Below, in pieces: positions 27,057-37,138 of a DNA stretch of 41,201 nt. The position numbers and the translations under genes are program-made. The number at the start of each line of letters is the position of its first letter. The first letter of the stretch is position 1. The stretch lies in NCBI GenBank assembly GCA_032718475.1, contig JAUCBJ010000986.1, positions 1-41,201 of the forward strand, given 5' to 3'. The notes beneath the pieces are model-generated. The model was given only the letters and a program-made list of their open reading frames with translations. It was not told where the DNA came from and did no database searches. This DNA is from Nemertoderma westbladi (taxonomy: Eukaryota > Xenacoelomorpha > Nemertodermatida > Nemertodermatidae).

Positions 27057-29804
27057 ATAAGATACATATTAGATACATATAAGATACATATAAGATACAT
27101 ATAAGATACATATAAGATACATATAAGATACTTACAAAATACATATATGATGCACATATACGATACATATAAGATACATATAAAATACATATAAGATACA
27201 TATAAGATACATATAAGATACATATAAGATACATATAAGATACATATAAGATGCATATAAGATACATATAAGGTAAGATACATACAAAATACATATAATA
27301 TACATATAATATACATATAAGATACATATAAGATACATACAAAATACATATATGATACACATATACGATACATATAAGATACATATAAGATAGGCCTACA
27401 TATAAGATACATATAATATACATACAAAATACATATATGATACACATATACGATACATATAATATACATATAATATACATACAAAATACATATATGATAC
27501 ACATATACGATACATATAAGATACATATAAGATAGGCCTACATATAAGATACATATAAGATACTTACAAAATACGTATATGATGCACATATACGATACAT
27601 ATAAGATACATATAATATACATACAAAATACATATATGATACACATATACGATACATATAAGATACATGTAAGATACATATAAGATAGGCCTACATATAA
27701 GATACATATAAGATACTTACAAAATACATATATGATGCACATATACGTTACATATAAGATACATATAAGATACATATAAGATACATATAAGATACATATA
27801 AGATACATATAAGATACATATAAGATACATATAAGATACATATAAGATACATATAAGATACATATAAGATACATATAAAATACATATAAGATACATATAA
27901 GATACATATAAGATACATATAAAATACATATAAGATGGGCCTACATATAAGATACATATAAGATACATATAATATACATATAAGGTACATATAAGATACA
28001 TATAAGATACATATAAGATACATATAAGATACATATAAGATACATATAAGATACATATAAGATATATATAAGATACATATAAGATACATATAAGATACAT
28101 ATAAGATACATATAAGATACATATAAGATACATATAAAATACATATAAGATGGGCCTACATATAAGATACATATAAGATACATATAATATACATATAAGG
28201 TACATATAAGATACATATAAGATACATATAAGATACATATAAGATACATATAAGATACATATAAGATACATATAAGATACATATAAGATATATATAAGAT
28301 ACATATAATATACATACAAAATACATATATGATGCACATATACGATACATATAAGATACATATAATATACATACAAAATACATATATGATACACATATAC
28401 GATACATATAAGATACATGTAAGATACATATAAGATAGGCCTACATATAAGATACATATAAGATACTTACAAAATACATATATGATGCACATATACGATA
28501 AATATAAGATACATATAAGATACATATCAGATACATATAAGATACATATAAGATACATATAAGATACATATAAGATACATATAAGATACATATAAAATAC
28601 ATATAAGATACATATAAGATACATATAAGATACATATAAAATACATATAAGATGGGCCTTCATATAAGATACATATAAGATACATATAATATACATATAA
28701 GGTACATATAAGATACATATAAGATACATATAAGATATATATAATATACATATAAGATACATATAAGATACATATAAGATATATATAAGATACATATAAG
28801 ATACATATAAGATACATATAAGATACATATAAGATACATATAAGATACATATAAAATACATATAAGATGGGCCTACATATAAGATACATATAAGATACAT
28901 ATAATATACATATAAGGTACATATAAGATACATATAAGATACATATAAGATACATATAAGATACATATAAGATACATATAAGATACATATAAGATACATA
29001 TAAAATACATATAAGATGGGCCTACATATAAGATACATATAAGATACATATAATATACATATAAGGTACATATAAGATACATATAAGATACATATAAGAT
29101 ACATATAAGATACATATAAGATACATATAAGATACATATAAGATACATATAAGATATATATAAGATACATATAAGATACATATAAGATACATATAAGATA
29201 CATATAAGATACATATAAGATACATATAAGATACTTACAAAATACATATATGATGCACATATACGATACATATAAGATACATATAAGATACATATAAGAT
29301 ACATATAAGATACATATAAGATACATATAAAATACATATAAGATACATATAAAATACATATAAGATACATATAAGATACATATAAGATACATATAAATAC
29401 ATATAAGATGGGCCTACATATAAGATACATATAAGATACATATAATATACATATTAAGATACATATAAGATACATATAAGATACATATAAGATACATATA
29501 AGATTCATATCAGATACATATAAGATACATATAAGATACATATAAGATATATATATAAGATACATATAAGATACATATAAAATACATATAAGATACATAT
29601 AAGATAGGCCTACATATAAGATACATATAAGATACATAAGATAGGCCTACATATAAGATACATACCAGATACATATAATATACATATAAGATACATATAA
29701 GATACATACAAGATACATATCAGATACATATAAGATACATATAAGATACATATAAGATATATATAAGATACATATAAGATACATATAAGATACATATAAG
29801 ATAC
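26952..29804. repeat. 11-bp satellite array 2 (ATACATATAAG), expanded with higher-order units
   Basis: About 2.85 kb, some 258 units, more than three times array 1. Variant landmarks recur in fixed order: GATGGGCCTAC...TATAATATAC...TATAAGGTAC blocks (near 27936, 28152, 28654, 28868, 29018, 29409), with spacings of about 215, 150 and larger multiples; and TAGGCCTAC...ATACTTACAAAATAC...ATGCACATATACG blocks (near 27536, 27686, 28437). This implies duplication of multi-unit segments, not single units. All minus frames are open over kilobases for the reason given for array 1, and none should be read as genes. Confidence 0.95.
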
Positions 29805-29849
29805 TGGGATACTAGGTACCGGTACTGGGTTAGTTAGAATATAGCATTC

Positions 29850-30703
29850 ATGGCTAGAAAAATTACTGAATTATATATATATTTCATTACTTTCGATGAG
29901 CTTCCAGTTAGTATAAAGGATTTGCCATTATTCTTGTATCTTGATAACCTGTTCACGAGTATAAACCTAATCAAAGAGTTAGGAAAGAGGGGATACGGTT
30001 CGATGGCACTATGAGGGAGAATATAATTCCAAAGTCTTTGGATTTACCTGATGTTCGGAAGGTGAAACGTGAAGTACGTGGATATTTCGTTTATCGGAAG
30101 TCTCCAGATGGAGATATTGTCATTACTCGATGGATGGATAACTCCGTAGTGACTGTAGCATCGAACTGTCACAGTGTTCAACCATGTTCTAATGTCAGTA
30201 GATGGTCTCAAGCACAGAAGCAGCAAATCCACATTCCCCGGCCGAACGTTATAGGATGCTATAACTCATATATGGGTGGCACTGATAGGATGGACCAGAA
30301 TATATCGCTGTATCGCATCAGTGTTAGAGGTAAGAAATGGTGGTGGCCGCTCTTTACCTGGCTTTGGGATGTGTCAATTACAAACGCTTGGTGTCTTTAT
30401 CGGAAAAGTGACATTGATGGTAGCAAGATCCCACAGTTGCAATTTAGACGTCAAATTGCTCAAGTGTACCTGTCGAGATATGGAGTGTTGGCTTTAGGAG
30501 CAGGTCGACCTCGAGCATCTAGTGGAAGCAGTCGTGTGCTTCCAGATATACAATACGACAACATTGGGCATTATCTTGTGCCTACTGTAGATAAAAAGAA
30601 GCGGCGCTGTGCAGGATCTAACTGCACAAGATGCATTACCATGTGCAACAAGTGCGATCTTGGTTTATGTCTCTACTGTAATAAGTCATTTCATACCAAA
30701 TAA
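29850..30703 (+). pseudogene. piggyBac-type transposase, 5'-truncated and frameshifted (copy 2)
   Basis: Same start context and coding sequence as 8594-9445, with differences. A single-base loss (GATGGCAC for GACGGGCAC, near 30003) shifts the frame, leaving an open part from 30011. HDN became LDN near 29938. An in-frame 6-base difference gives SNCHSVQ for SNRVQ, and one Thr codon is lost in the cysteine tail. DQNISLYRISVRGKKWWWPL and the C-terminal Cys cluster remain. It is a decayed paralogue produced by local duplication, with upstream sequence already replaced by satellite before the duplication. Confidence 0.85.
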
Positions 30704-31057
30704 TCTTATAATTTCCTATAAACCATATAATTTCTTGAATTTATAATATTTATATATCTTATATCTAAAAAATCTATATTTCCATGCATTTTTGTAACTC
30801 TGCAAAATTTAATTGGTGAAATGTCCTAGCGTGCACTATAGTGCACAGTCTGTAGTCTGGCCCCAAAAACAGAAATTAGAAAAAAAAAATTTTTTCTATT
30901 TACTTTGATACATTTACTTAGTTATGTACCATTTTTGTTTTCTTGGCCCCATGAAAAGTTAATTCAGGATAATATGGGTTAATAATAGATATAAGCTATA
31001 TATCGAATCGATATATGGATACTACTAGGATCGGCATGCTGCATTGCAGCTGCATTT

Positions 31058-32908
31058 TTAAGAATGCTGTGCCGGCTTGTCAACAAAATTGCACCGCCAC
31101 AACTCCCTATCACCCATGACATTTGCTAGATCATCCGCATCTTTAAGGCCAGTGTCCTTTAAGATGCGTCTCAAGAAAGTCATGGGCTGTCCACCATGCT
31201 TATTCACTCCATGAGGCTGCCAAAGTACAAGATTATGCACTGGCTGGTCCTCACGGCGAAAGCAATGTCCTGCAAAGCGGAGGCAATTTTGTTCTAGTGT
31301 CAAGCTTGGGGGAACCAATGAGACACCTCCAATGTTATATAGTGTCTGGTTGGAGATGTGTGCATAGTACTTGACACAATGAACCCGGCGTAGCATTCTT
31401 GTGAATGTGCCATCCAGAGATTTGGTGTACTCAGCAGTTAGAGCCCAGCATGGACTCCCGTAGAGGAGTACTGGAACTACTGCTGCTCTAAATAATCGGA
31501 CCTTAAGTTTCCGATTAATTCTCGGTGACTTCCAAATCCTGGAAAGCCTATTCAAGGCTGCCCATGCCTTTCTCTTACGTATTCGAAGGTCCTCACCTGA
31601 CTTCCGGATCCATGATCCCAGGTAACAGAAGTCGTCCACATGCTCAAGCATACCATCCTTTGAGCTTATGCTCATCCGATCAGAGACTTGCTGAGGACTT
31701 TCAAAGTTAACTGTCAGAATTTTGGTCTTTCTGGAGTTAATAAAAAGACCAACACTAGAAGCAGCATGTTCTAATGAGCTGAGGAGCCGTTGGGCTCCCT
31801 CTAATGATTCTGAGAGTACTCCTAAGTCATCATCAAAGTCTAGATCAGTTAGGTACTTGGCAGGATTTCCTCGACTTCTGGAGCCAGTAGGTGGAGTTAT
31901 CATCACCCCGTCATCATTATAATGATCTAAAGACGTGCGTAGAACATAGTCAACCACAATAATGAACAAGAATGGTGCAAGTGTGTCTCCTTGGAGGACG
32001 CCCCATAACACTTCAAATGGTTCTGTGTCACCGTCAACAGTAGACACAAATGTTGTCGAACCATCGTATACTGATCTGATTGCTGCAATAATTTCATCAG
32101 GAATCCCATATAATGAAAGTATGCTGAACATACGTGAGCGAGAGACTGAATCAAAGGCCTTGAAGAAGTCAACAAAGATAACAGCCAGATGCCTGTCTTT
32201 CTTTTTTGATAACTCTTCAATTATCCTTCTAAGTGCCAAAATGGGCTCCATGGTCCCACGACCTTTACGGAACCCATTCTGATTTCCATGGAGCAGTCTC
32301 TCAATGGGATCCCTGATGCGATTTAATAGAATCCTATTGTATAGCTTTGCAGCAATCGAGATCAATGAGATTCCCCGAAAAGAACCATAGAGTGTTAGGT
32401 TGCCCTTCTTGGGAACTGGCACCAACTTATTTGTTTTCATTTCGTACATGTCTATTATGATGGGATAGATGAGCTTTAAACACTCAGGTATTTTAAAGAC
32501 CTCAGGGGGAACACCATCTACTCCACTGGCACGATTGGTCTTAATGCTCTTTGCAGCAGCCTTCACTTCTGCAAAGGAGATATCTCCAATGGGAATATCT
32601 GGGAGTACAGACTCAGACACTTTTACTTCTATAAAGTTATCAGGCAATATCCTGTCATTATTGAGGAGCTTTTCAAAGTGGGCTTTCCAACCATTGAGGC
32701 AATCGGCTGGTGATGCAGCCTTAACCTTGGTGGTTGGTTGGCTTTTCCGCCCAGTAAGCAGATTGATCGATTTCCATGCCTGGGATGATTGCCTGCTGTC
32801 GTCAGCATCATTGATGGCATCAACCTGTTGGTTTATTAGCTCCTGTAGATTAGCAGAGTACTGCCTGTTCAGGGACCTAGATGCAGCCTTAACTGCATTC
32901 TTGGCCAT
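31058..32908 (-). pseudogene. LINE-A reverse transcriptase (copy 2) with FDDD active-site variant
   Basis: This 616-aa frame covers the pre-RT linker, fingers, palm, thumb and C-terminal region. Motif A is FVDFFKAFDSVSR, motif B GVLQGDTLAPFLF, and motif C LTDLDFDDDLGVLSE: the Ala of FADD is Asp (codon 31832-31834). Relative to copy 1 it lacks about seven residues after DMY (near 32440). One TAG separates it from the endonuclease frame upstream (RKRAP stop TDNKIQKC, at about 32981), so the original ORF probably continued through. The nominal Met start is internal to that ORF. Confidence 0.9.
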
Positions 32909-32980
32909 TGTAGTCTGTTTGAGTCGGGACTCTTTCTGCGCCTTATGAAGGTCATTTCGGCACTTCTGAATTTTGTTGTC

Positions 32981-33745
32981 AGTCTAGGGGGCCCTTTTCC
33001 TGTTTCGAGGATATACAGGAACTGTTTCTGCAGCTGCTAACTTAACTGCTTCTGTAAAGGCAGTATAGCCCTCACAGTGATCTGCCACCTCAGAGGCAAG
33101 AGCCTCATACCTGTTGCTCAGCTGTAGTGTGAAGCTGGATCTCACACTTGGCTGTTGCAACAGAGAGGACCAGTCATGCCGCGGCAAGGCAGATTTCGTT
33201 GTTCTGCTAGCACGCAGACTAAGTCTTACCTTGGCCACAAGAAGGCGGTGATCACTGGAGAAGGGTCGAAGTGTAAATGCATTACAGTCTTGTATAGAGC
33301 TCCTGTATTTCCTACGAAACAGAATATGGTCTATCTGGGACTTGTGACCACTGGGTCCACTATGAGTCCATAGCTTTCCAGTTCGCTTCTTGAACTGGGT
33401 TCCAGCCGAAAACAATCCATTTCCAGAGATAAAATCCTGAAGATGGACAGAATTTCGGTTAACACTATTGCTATAGACCCAGGGCGATGTAGGAGATTGA
33501 TGCAGACTTGCATTAAAGTCTCCCAGGAATGTTAAGAATGCATGCTGATCCACTCCATCAGTAGCTGCTTGTAGATTGTGGTAGAAATTTTCCACCTCCT
33601 CTACAGGGGCAACACTAGTTGGAGAGTAGCACACAATCAGAACCACCTTAGGAAACTTCTTAGCCAGTCTTCCAGAACATGAGAAGTGGCAACGGATGAT
33701 GCGGTTAGAGATTTGGTTTATTTTGTCCAATGCTGATGATCCATG
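32981..33745 (-). pseudogene. LINE-A AP-endonuclease domain (copy 2), N-terminally truncated
   Basis: The frame contains VVLIVCYSPTSVAPVEEVEN, FLGDFNASLHQSP, RTGKLWTHSGPSGHKSQIDH and SSDHRLLVAKVRLSLRAS, the order of central and C-terminal motifs of APE endonucleases (catalytic Asp/Asn of GDFNA, SDH at the end). The N-terminal Asn and Glu motifs are missing because the copy is 5'-truncated at 33745. The frame ends at a single TAG (near 32981) before the RT segment. Confidence 0.85.
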
Positions 33746-34577
33746 ATATGGATGCATCATGATATATGTGGGGACTTAGTGCACACGACACCACTGAGTG
33801 TTTCGGTTCTAATAGCTATTGCCCGGCTGCCTAGTGTGCAGACTCAGAAAGTTGTATCGTGATTGCGATTCTCCCTCACATTAGTTATGCAGGGCGGGCG
33901 AGTGAAAACTGCGAGCCATCAGCGAACTGTTATAATTGTACTATTGTTAGTGTGTGTGTCGGAAGCATTTTGAATTTTGAGCAACATTTCTGCACAAGGT
34001 TAATATGACATAACATTGTACAATAAAACTTTATCATATTTCATTTTTCTGTAGAATTGTGGGGTACACTAAGACTATGAATAAAGTTTTAGTATTCGAT
34101 TTTATAACGTATAGGCCTACTGATGTTATTTCGGTTATTGTTAAGGTTTGAGATGCTGTATGAGTTACGGTTTTGATTATTTTGGATTGTGTTACGGTTC
34201 TGGTACGGTTGGTATGTTACCTTTATTTATAGGCTAAGGTTGTTTTGTTTTGTTTTTGTAATAGTAATATATTAAAGTAGTTATTTACATTTGTGTGCTG
34301 ATCTGTCAGTCTGTGTAAATATTAGTTGCAACACGAATAAACATAATGGATGATTTCTACAAATATAGTACATGGCTACAATTATTATGCATTATTCCAT
34401 TTAAATAAAATGGCACAGTATTTACTTGAGCAGCATATTCACTTCAACGATACATAATCCCAAATTAAATATGGATGCAATTTTTAAATACATGATATTT
34501 TATAGGAATATGTCACATATGCGGACCCGTGATTTAATGTCTTCCGGTTAACTAAATTTTAATTGAGGGAAATGAGC

Positions 34578-34987
34578 AGGTTGCAGAGGCAGGCTGTTCT
34601 AACCAAAACAATAAACGATCTTGTTCCCTACCTACATACCGCATACCGTACTATCTGACGTAAGGGACGTCGTACTATCTGACACTTTGTGGTAGAGGGG
34701 GGAGATGGTTCAAAAGTCGAGAAAATTTGCGTGACATACTTTATGAACGCACCCTACAGTGCTTGTGTTTGTAGAAGTGATTGCAAATAGCAGAAATTTC
34801 ACGGGTCCGCATATATACAGCATATATCAAATAGCCAGTTGTATTATCAACTTTATATGTTATATTGTTATGTGATATTAGATGGATTTGTGGTACATTT
34901 TATTCGAACTATTTTACTTACAGTATGTAATGTCCTTCCTTATAATTCGACAATACAAATAACAATAAATACAATAATTTGTTACAG
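34578..34987. other. Spacer with a partial foldback-MITE end
   Basis: At 34690-34754 a segment ending GTGACATACTTTATGAACGC and ACCCT matches the right end of the MITE at 4625-5617; the left end is not found. Near 34655-34675 there is a CGTACTATCTGAC direct repeat. No gene is seen. Confidence 0.5.
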
Positions 34988-35274
34988 GAAAAACAGGCAC
35001 TACTCAAGATTCGGCGTCTCCTATCCGATCGCAGTCTGTAACTAATGAAGTCTGTCTACCAGAACCGCAGTCTCCTGGACAGTCTCTACCTACACCTACG
35101 GAACGAGCTCCTCCCTCTCCACCTCCGGTTTCTACTACTACACCTAAACATTCTCAACCCACCTACTCCACGAGCCTCACCTCTATTCATTCAACTACAG
35201 GAACAATTTGGGGTCGGGGGTCGTATTGCCCTCCTATTTACCATATCCTCGGCGAGGTCTGCAAAAATTCTTAG
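34988..35274 (+). pseudogene. Pro/Ser/Thr-rich exon, unrecognised
   Basis: After an acceptor (ATAATTTGTTACAG) the plus strand reads GKTGTTQDSASPIRSQSVTN, LPEPQSPGQSLPTPTERAPP and SPPPVSTTTPKHSQPTYSTS. It ends GSYCPPIYHILGEVC and TAG at 35272-35274. The strongly biased Pro/Ser/Thr composition over 90 codons suggests a disordered linker of a real protein. Another plus frame (35045-35416) overlaps and may carry the next part. No domain is identified. Confidence 0.4.
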
Positions 35275-35289
35275 ATTTGATGACGTAGG

Positions 35290-35657
35290 GATTGGATCGA
35301 CATTGGCCATTTTGGAGCCCGAATATAACAGGGCATTTTTCATACGGTTTCCGATACTTCCAGCAAACGCCCCATTTCAGTCAAGCCTCTTCACTGCGCT
35401 CATCACAAGAAATTAACATTCAATATGTGTATGGACTTTTCTGTTTCTGGACTGGTCTGTTTCAAGGTAACGTGTTGTCTGCAATGATGAACCTTCCAAA
35501 ACCATCTGATAGGATATTCATGGTGTATAATATTCTATTACCAATATTAGAAGTCATCGCGCATAACTCAATGTGGGTTGTAGCTGCAGAAGCGATTGAA
35601 TGTAACATAGATGCGGATGTCAAAACGGATCTGGCTTGCAGCTTTGATATCACTTGG
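35290..35657 (+). pseudogene. Coding remnant downstream of the Pro-rich exon, cut by LINE-A copy 3
   Basis: Plus strand: RHWPFWSPNITGHFSYGFRY, SLRSSQEINIQYVYGLFCFW, then LLPILEVIAHNSMWVVAAEA and ECNIDADVKTDLACSFDITW up to the LINE insertion. A CAAGGTAACG possible donor lies at about 35466. Its codons are protein-like and rich in aromatics. Read across the empty target site it would stop almost at once (TGA in CAGTGAAG). No family is recognised. Confidence 0.35.
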
Positions 35658-36721
35658 ATACTACTACTAGGATCGGCATGCTGCATTGCAGCTGTATTTT
35701 TAAGAATGCTGTGCCGGCTTGTCAACAAAATTGCACCGCCACAACTCCCTATCACCCATGACATTTGCTAGATCATCTGCATCTTTAAGGCCAGTGTCCT
35801 TTAAGATGCGTCTCAAGAAAGTCATGGGCTGTCCACCATGCTTATTCACTCCATGAGGCTGCCAAAGTACAAGATTATGCACTGGCTGGTCCTCACGGCG
35901 AAAGCAATGTCCTGCAAAACGGAGGCGATTTTGTTCTAGTGTCAAGCTTGGGGGAACCAATGAGACACCTCCAATGTTATATAGTGTCTGGTTAGAGATG
36001 TGTGCATTGTACTTGACACAATAAACCCGGCGTAGCATTCTTGTGAATGTGCCATCCAGAGATTTGGTGTCCTCAGCAGTTAGAGCCCAGCATGGACTTC
36101 CGTAGAGGAGTACTGGAACTACTGCTGCTCTAAATAATCGGACCTTATGTTTCCGATTAATTCTCGGTGACTTCCAAATCCTGGAAAGACTATTCAAGGC
36201 TGCCCATGCCTTTCCCTTACGTATTCGAAGGTCCTCACCTGACTTCCGGATCCATGATCCCAGGTAACAGAAGTCGTCCACATGCTCAAGCATACCATCC
36301 TTTGAGCTTATGCTCATCCGATCAGAGACTTGCTGAGGACTTTCAAAGTTAACTGTCAGAATTTTGGTCTTTCTGGAGTTAATAAAAAGACCAACACTAG
36401 AAGCAGCATGTTCTAATGAGCTGAGGAACCGTTGGGCTCCCTCTAATGATTCTGAGAGTACTCCTAAGTCATCATCAAAGTCTAGATCAGTTAGGTACTT
36501 GGCAGGATTTTCTCGACTTCTGGAACCAGTAGGTGGAGTTATCATCACCCCATCATCATTATAATGATCTAAGGACATGCGTAGAACATAGTCTACCACA
36601 ATAATGAACAAGAATGGTGCAAGTGTGTCTCTTTGGAGGACGCCCCATAACACTTCAAATGGTTCTGTGTCACCGTCAACAGTAGACACAAATGTTGTCG
36701 AACCATCGTATACTGCCAAGT
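35658..36721 (-). mobile_element. LINE family A, copy 3 (5'-truncated in RT) with 10-bp target duplication
   Basis: A 1,064-bp minus-strand insertion with (ACT)3 at its left edge. TATCACTTGG flanks both sides (35648-35657 and 36722-36731). LINE homology ends at about 36714 in the middle of the RT palm; the last seven bases before the duplication (CCAAGTT) pair with it to form CTGCCAAG-TTATCA-CTTGGCAG. Confidence 0.9.
35700..36717 (-). pseudogene. LINE-A reverse transcriptase C-terminal two-thirds (copy 3), FDDD variant
   Basis: The frame begins just after the truncation with DGSTTFVSTVDGDTEPFEVL. Motif B is altered (GVLQRDTLAPFLF, Gly to Arg) and motif C is LTDLDFDDDLGVLSE (codon 36474-36476), as in copy 2. 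Fingers and motif A are absent. It shares several other silent and replacement changes with copy 2 against copy 1, marking a subfamily. Confidence 0.9.
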
Positions 36722-36751
36722 TATCACTTGGCAGTGAAGAGGCCATAAATG

Positions 36752-36842
36752 GAGTCAATGGAATTGCCCGGATCCGAAGGTGAATTTATAGAAGCTGTTC
36801 GTGTCCTGCAACAACTATTACAACTTCCTCCAGAACAAAAAT
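36752..36842 (+). pseudogene. Short coding remnant between two LINEs, unrecognised
   Basis: Plus strand MESMELPGSEGEFIEAVRVL then QQLLQLPPEQKFTQNQ: an acidic start, then a Leu/Gln-rich amphipathic helix. It lies right after the LINE-A copy 3 insertion and is cut at about 36843 by LINE B. It may be another exon of the gene seen at 34988-35657. Confidence 0.35.
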
Positions 36843-37134
36843 TTACCCAAAATCAGATGTTGGTGATATAGGTAGTGTCTTGTCATATATTTTCCTTGTA
36901 GGGCTGACCTCGATGTTTGGTGGCTGCCCAAGCAAGTTGCTGAAGTGATTTTTCCACTTCCCAACACGTTCTTCAAGACTATCAGCTTTGAGGCGCCCCT
37001 TTGCACAACTTTTCCGACCAGATACCTCATTTACAGTTTGCCAGGTAAGTCTTGATTGTTGCTGTATGTGAGCAGTTGTAATTGCTTCAGTTTTATCCTG
37101 TATGTACTTTTCCTGGCTGATGTTGTAGGCCAAT
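36843..37134 (-). pseudogene. LINE family B, pre-RT linker segment (3' of piggyBac-type insertion)
   Basis: Minus strand: KLAYNISQEKYIQDKTEAIT, HIQQQSRLTWQTVNEVSGRK and VGKWKNHFSNLLGQPPNIEV. This is the segment between endonuclease and RT (WxxxNxLxGRK...HFxxLL), paralogous to the LINE-A sequence at about 32750. It stops at SPTSDFG near 36843 with no RT beyond. The upstream part of the same ORF resumes at 38694 past a 1,551-bp insertion. Confidence 0.75.
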
Positions 37135-37138
37135 TTAA

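Larger units (their letters stand above)
31021..33745 (-). mobile_element. LINE family A, copy 2: longest copy, with 8-bp target duplication
   Basis: The 2,725-bp minus-strand insertion has a short (ACT)n tail on its left edge and a 5' truncation inside the endonuclease on its right. ATATGGAT flanks both sides (31013-31020 and 33746-33753). The paralogous locus at about 9742-9770 retains the uninterrupted ATATGGATGCAT, which proves the insertion and dates it after the duplication. Confidence 0.95.
29805..34577. repeat. Duplicated block C, copy 2 (interrupted by LINE-A copy 2)
   Basis: Excluding 31021-33745 and one copy of the 8-bp duplication, this matches 8550-10595 with about 1-2 percent visible differences. 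These include a 16-bp deletion near 34273 and two substituted clusters near 33840. It ends at about 34577, where the first locus enters the CR1-like LINE. Confidence 0.85.

Noticed and set aside
26881-29795. Long overlapping minus-strand ORFs of MYLICILYVSY repeats, which look like multi-pass membrane proteins
   Set aside because: They are translations of the stop-free 11-bp satellite in all three phases, with no other coding evidence.
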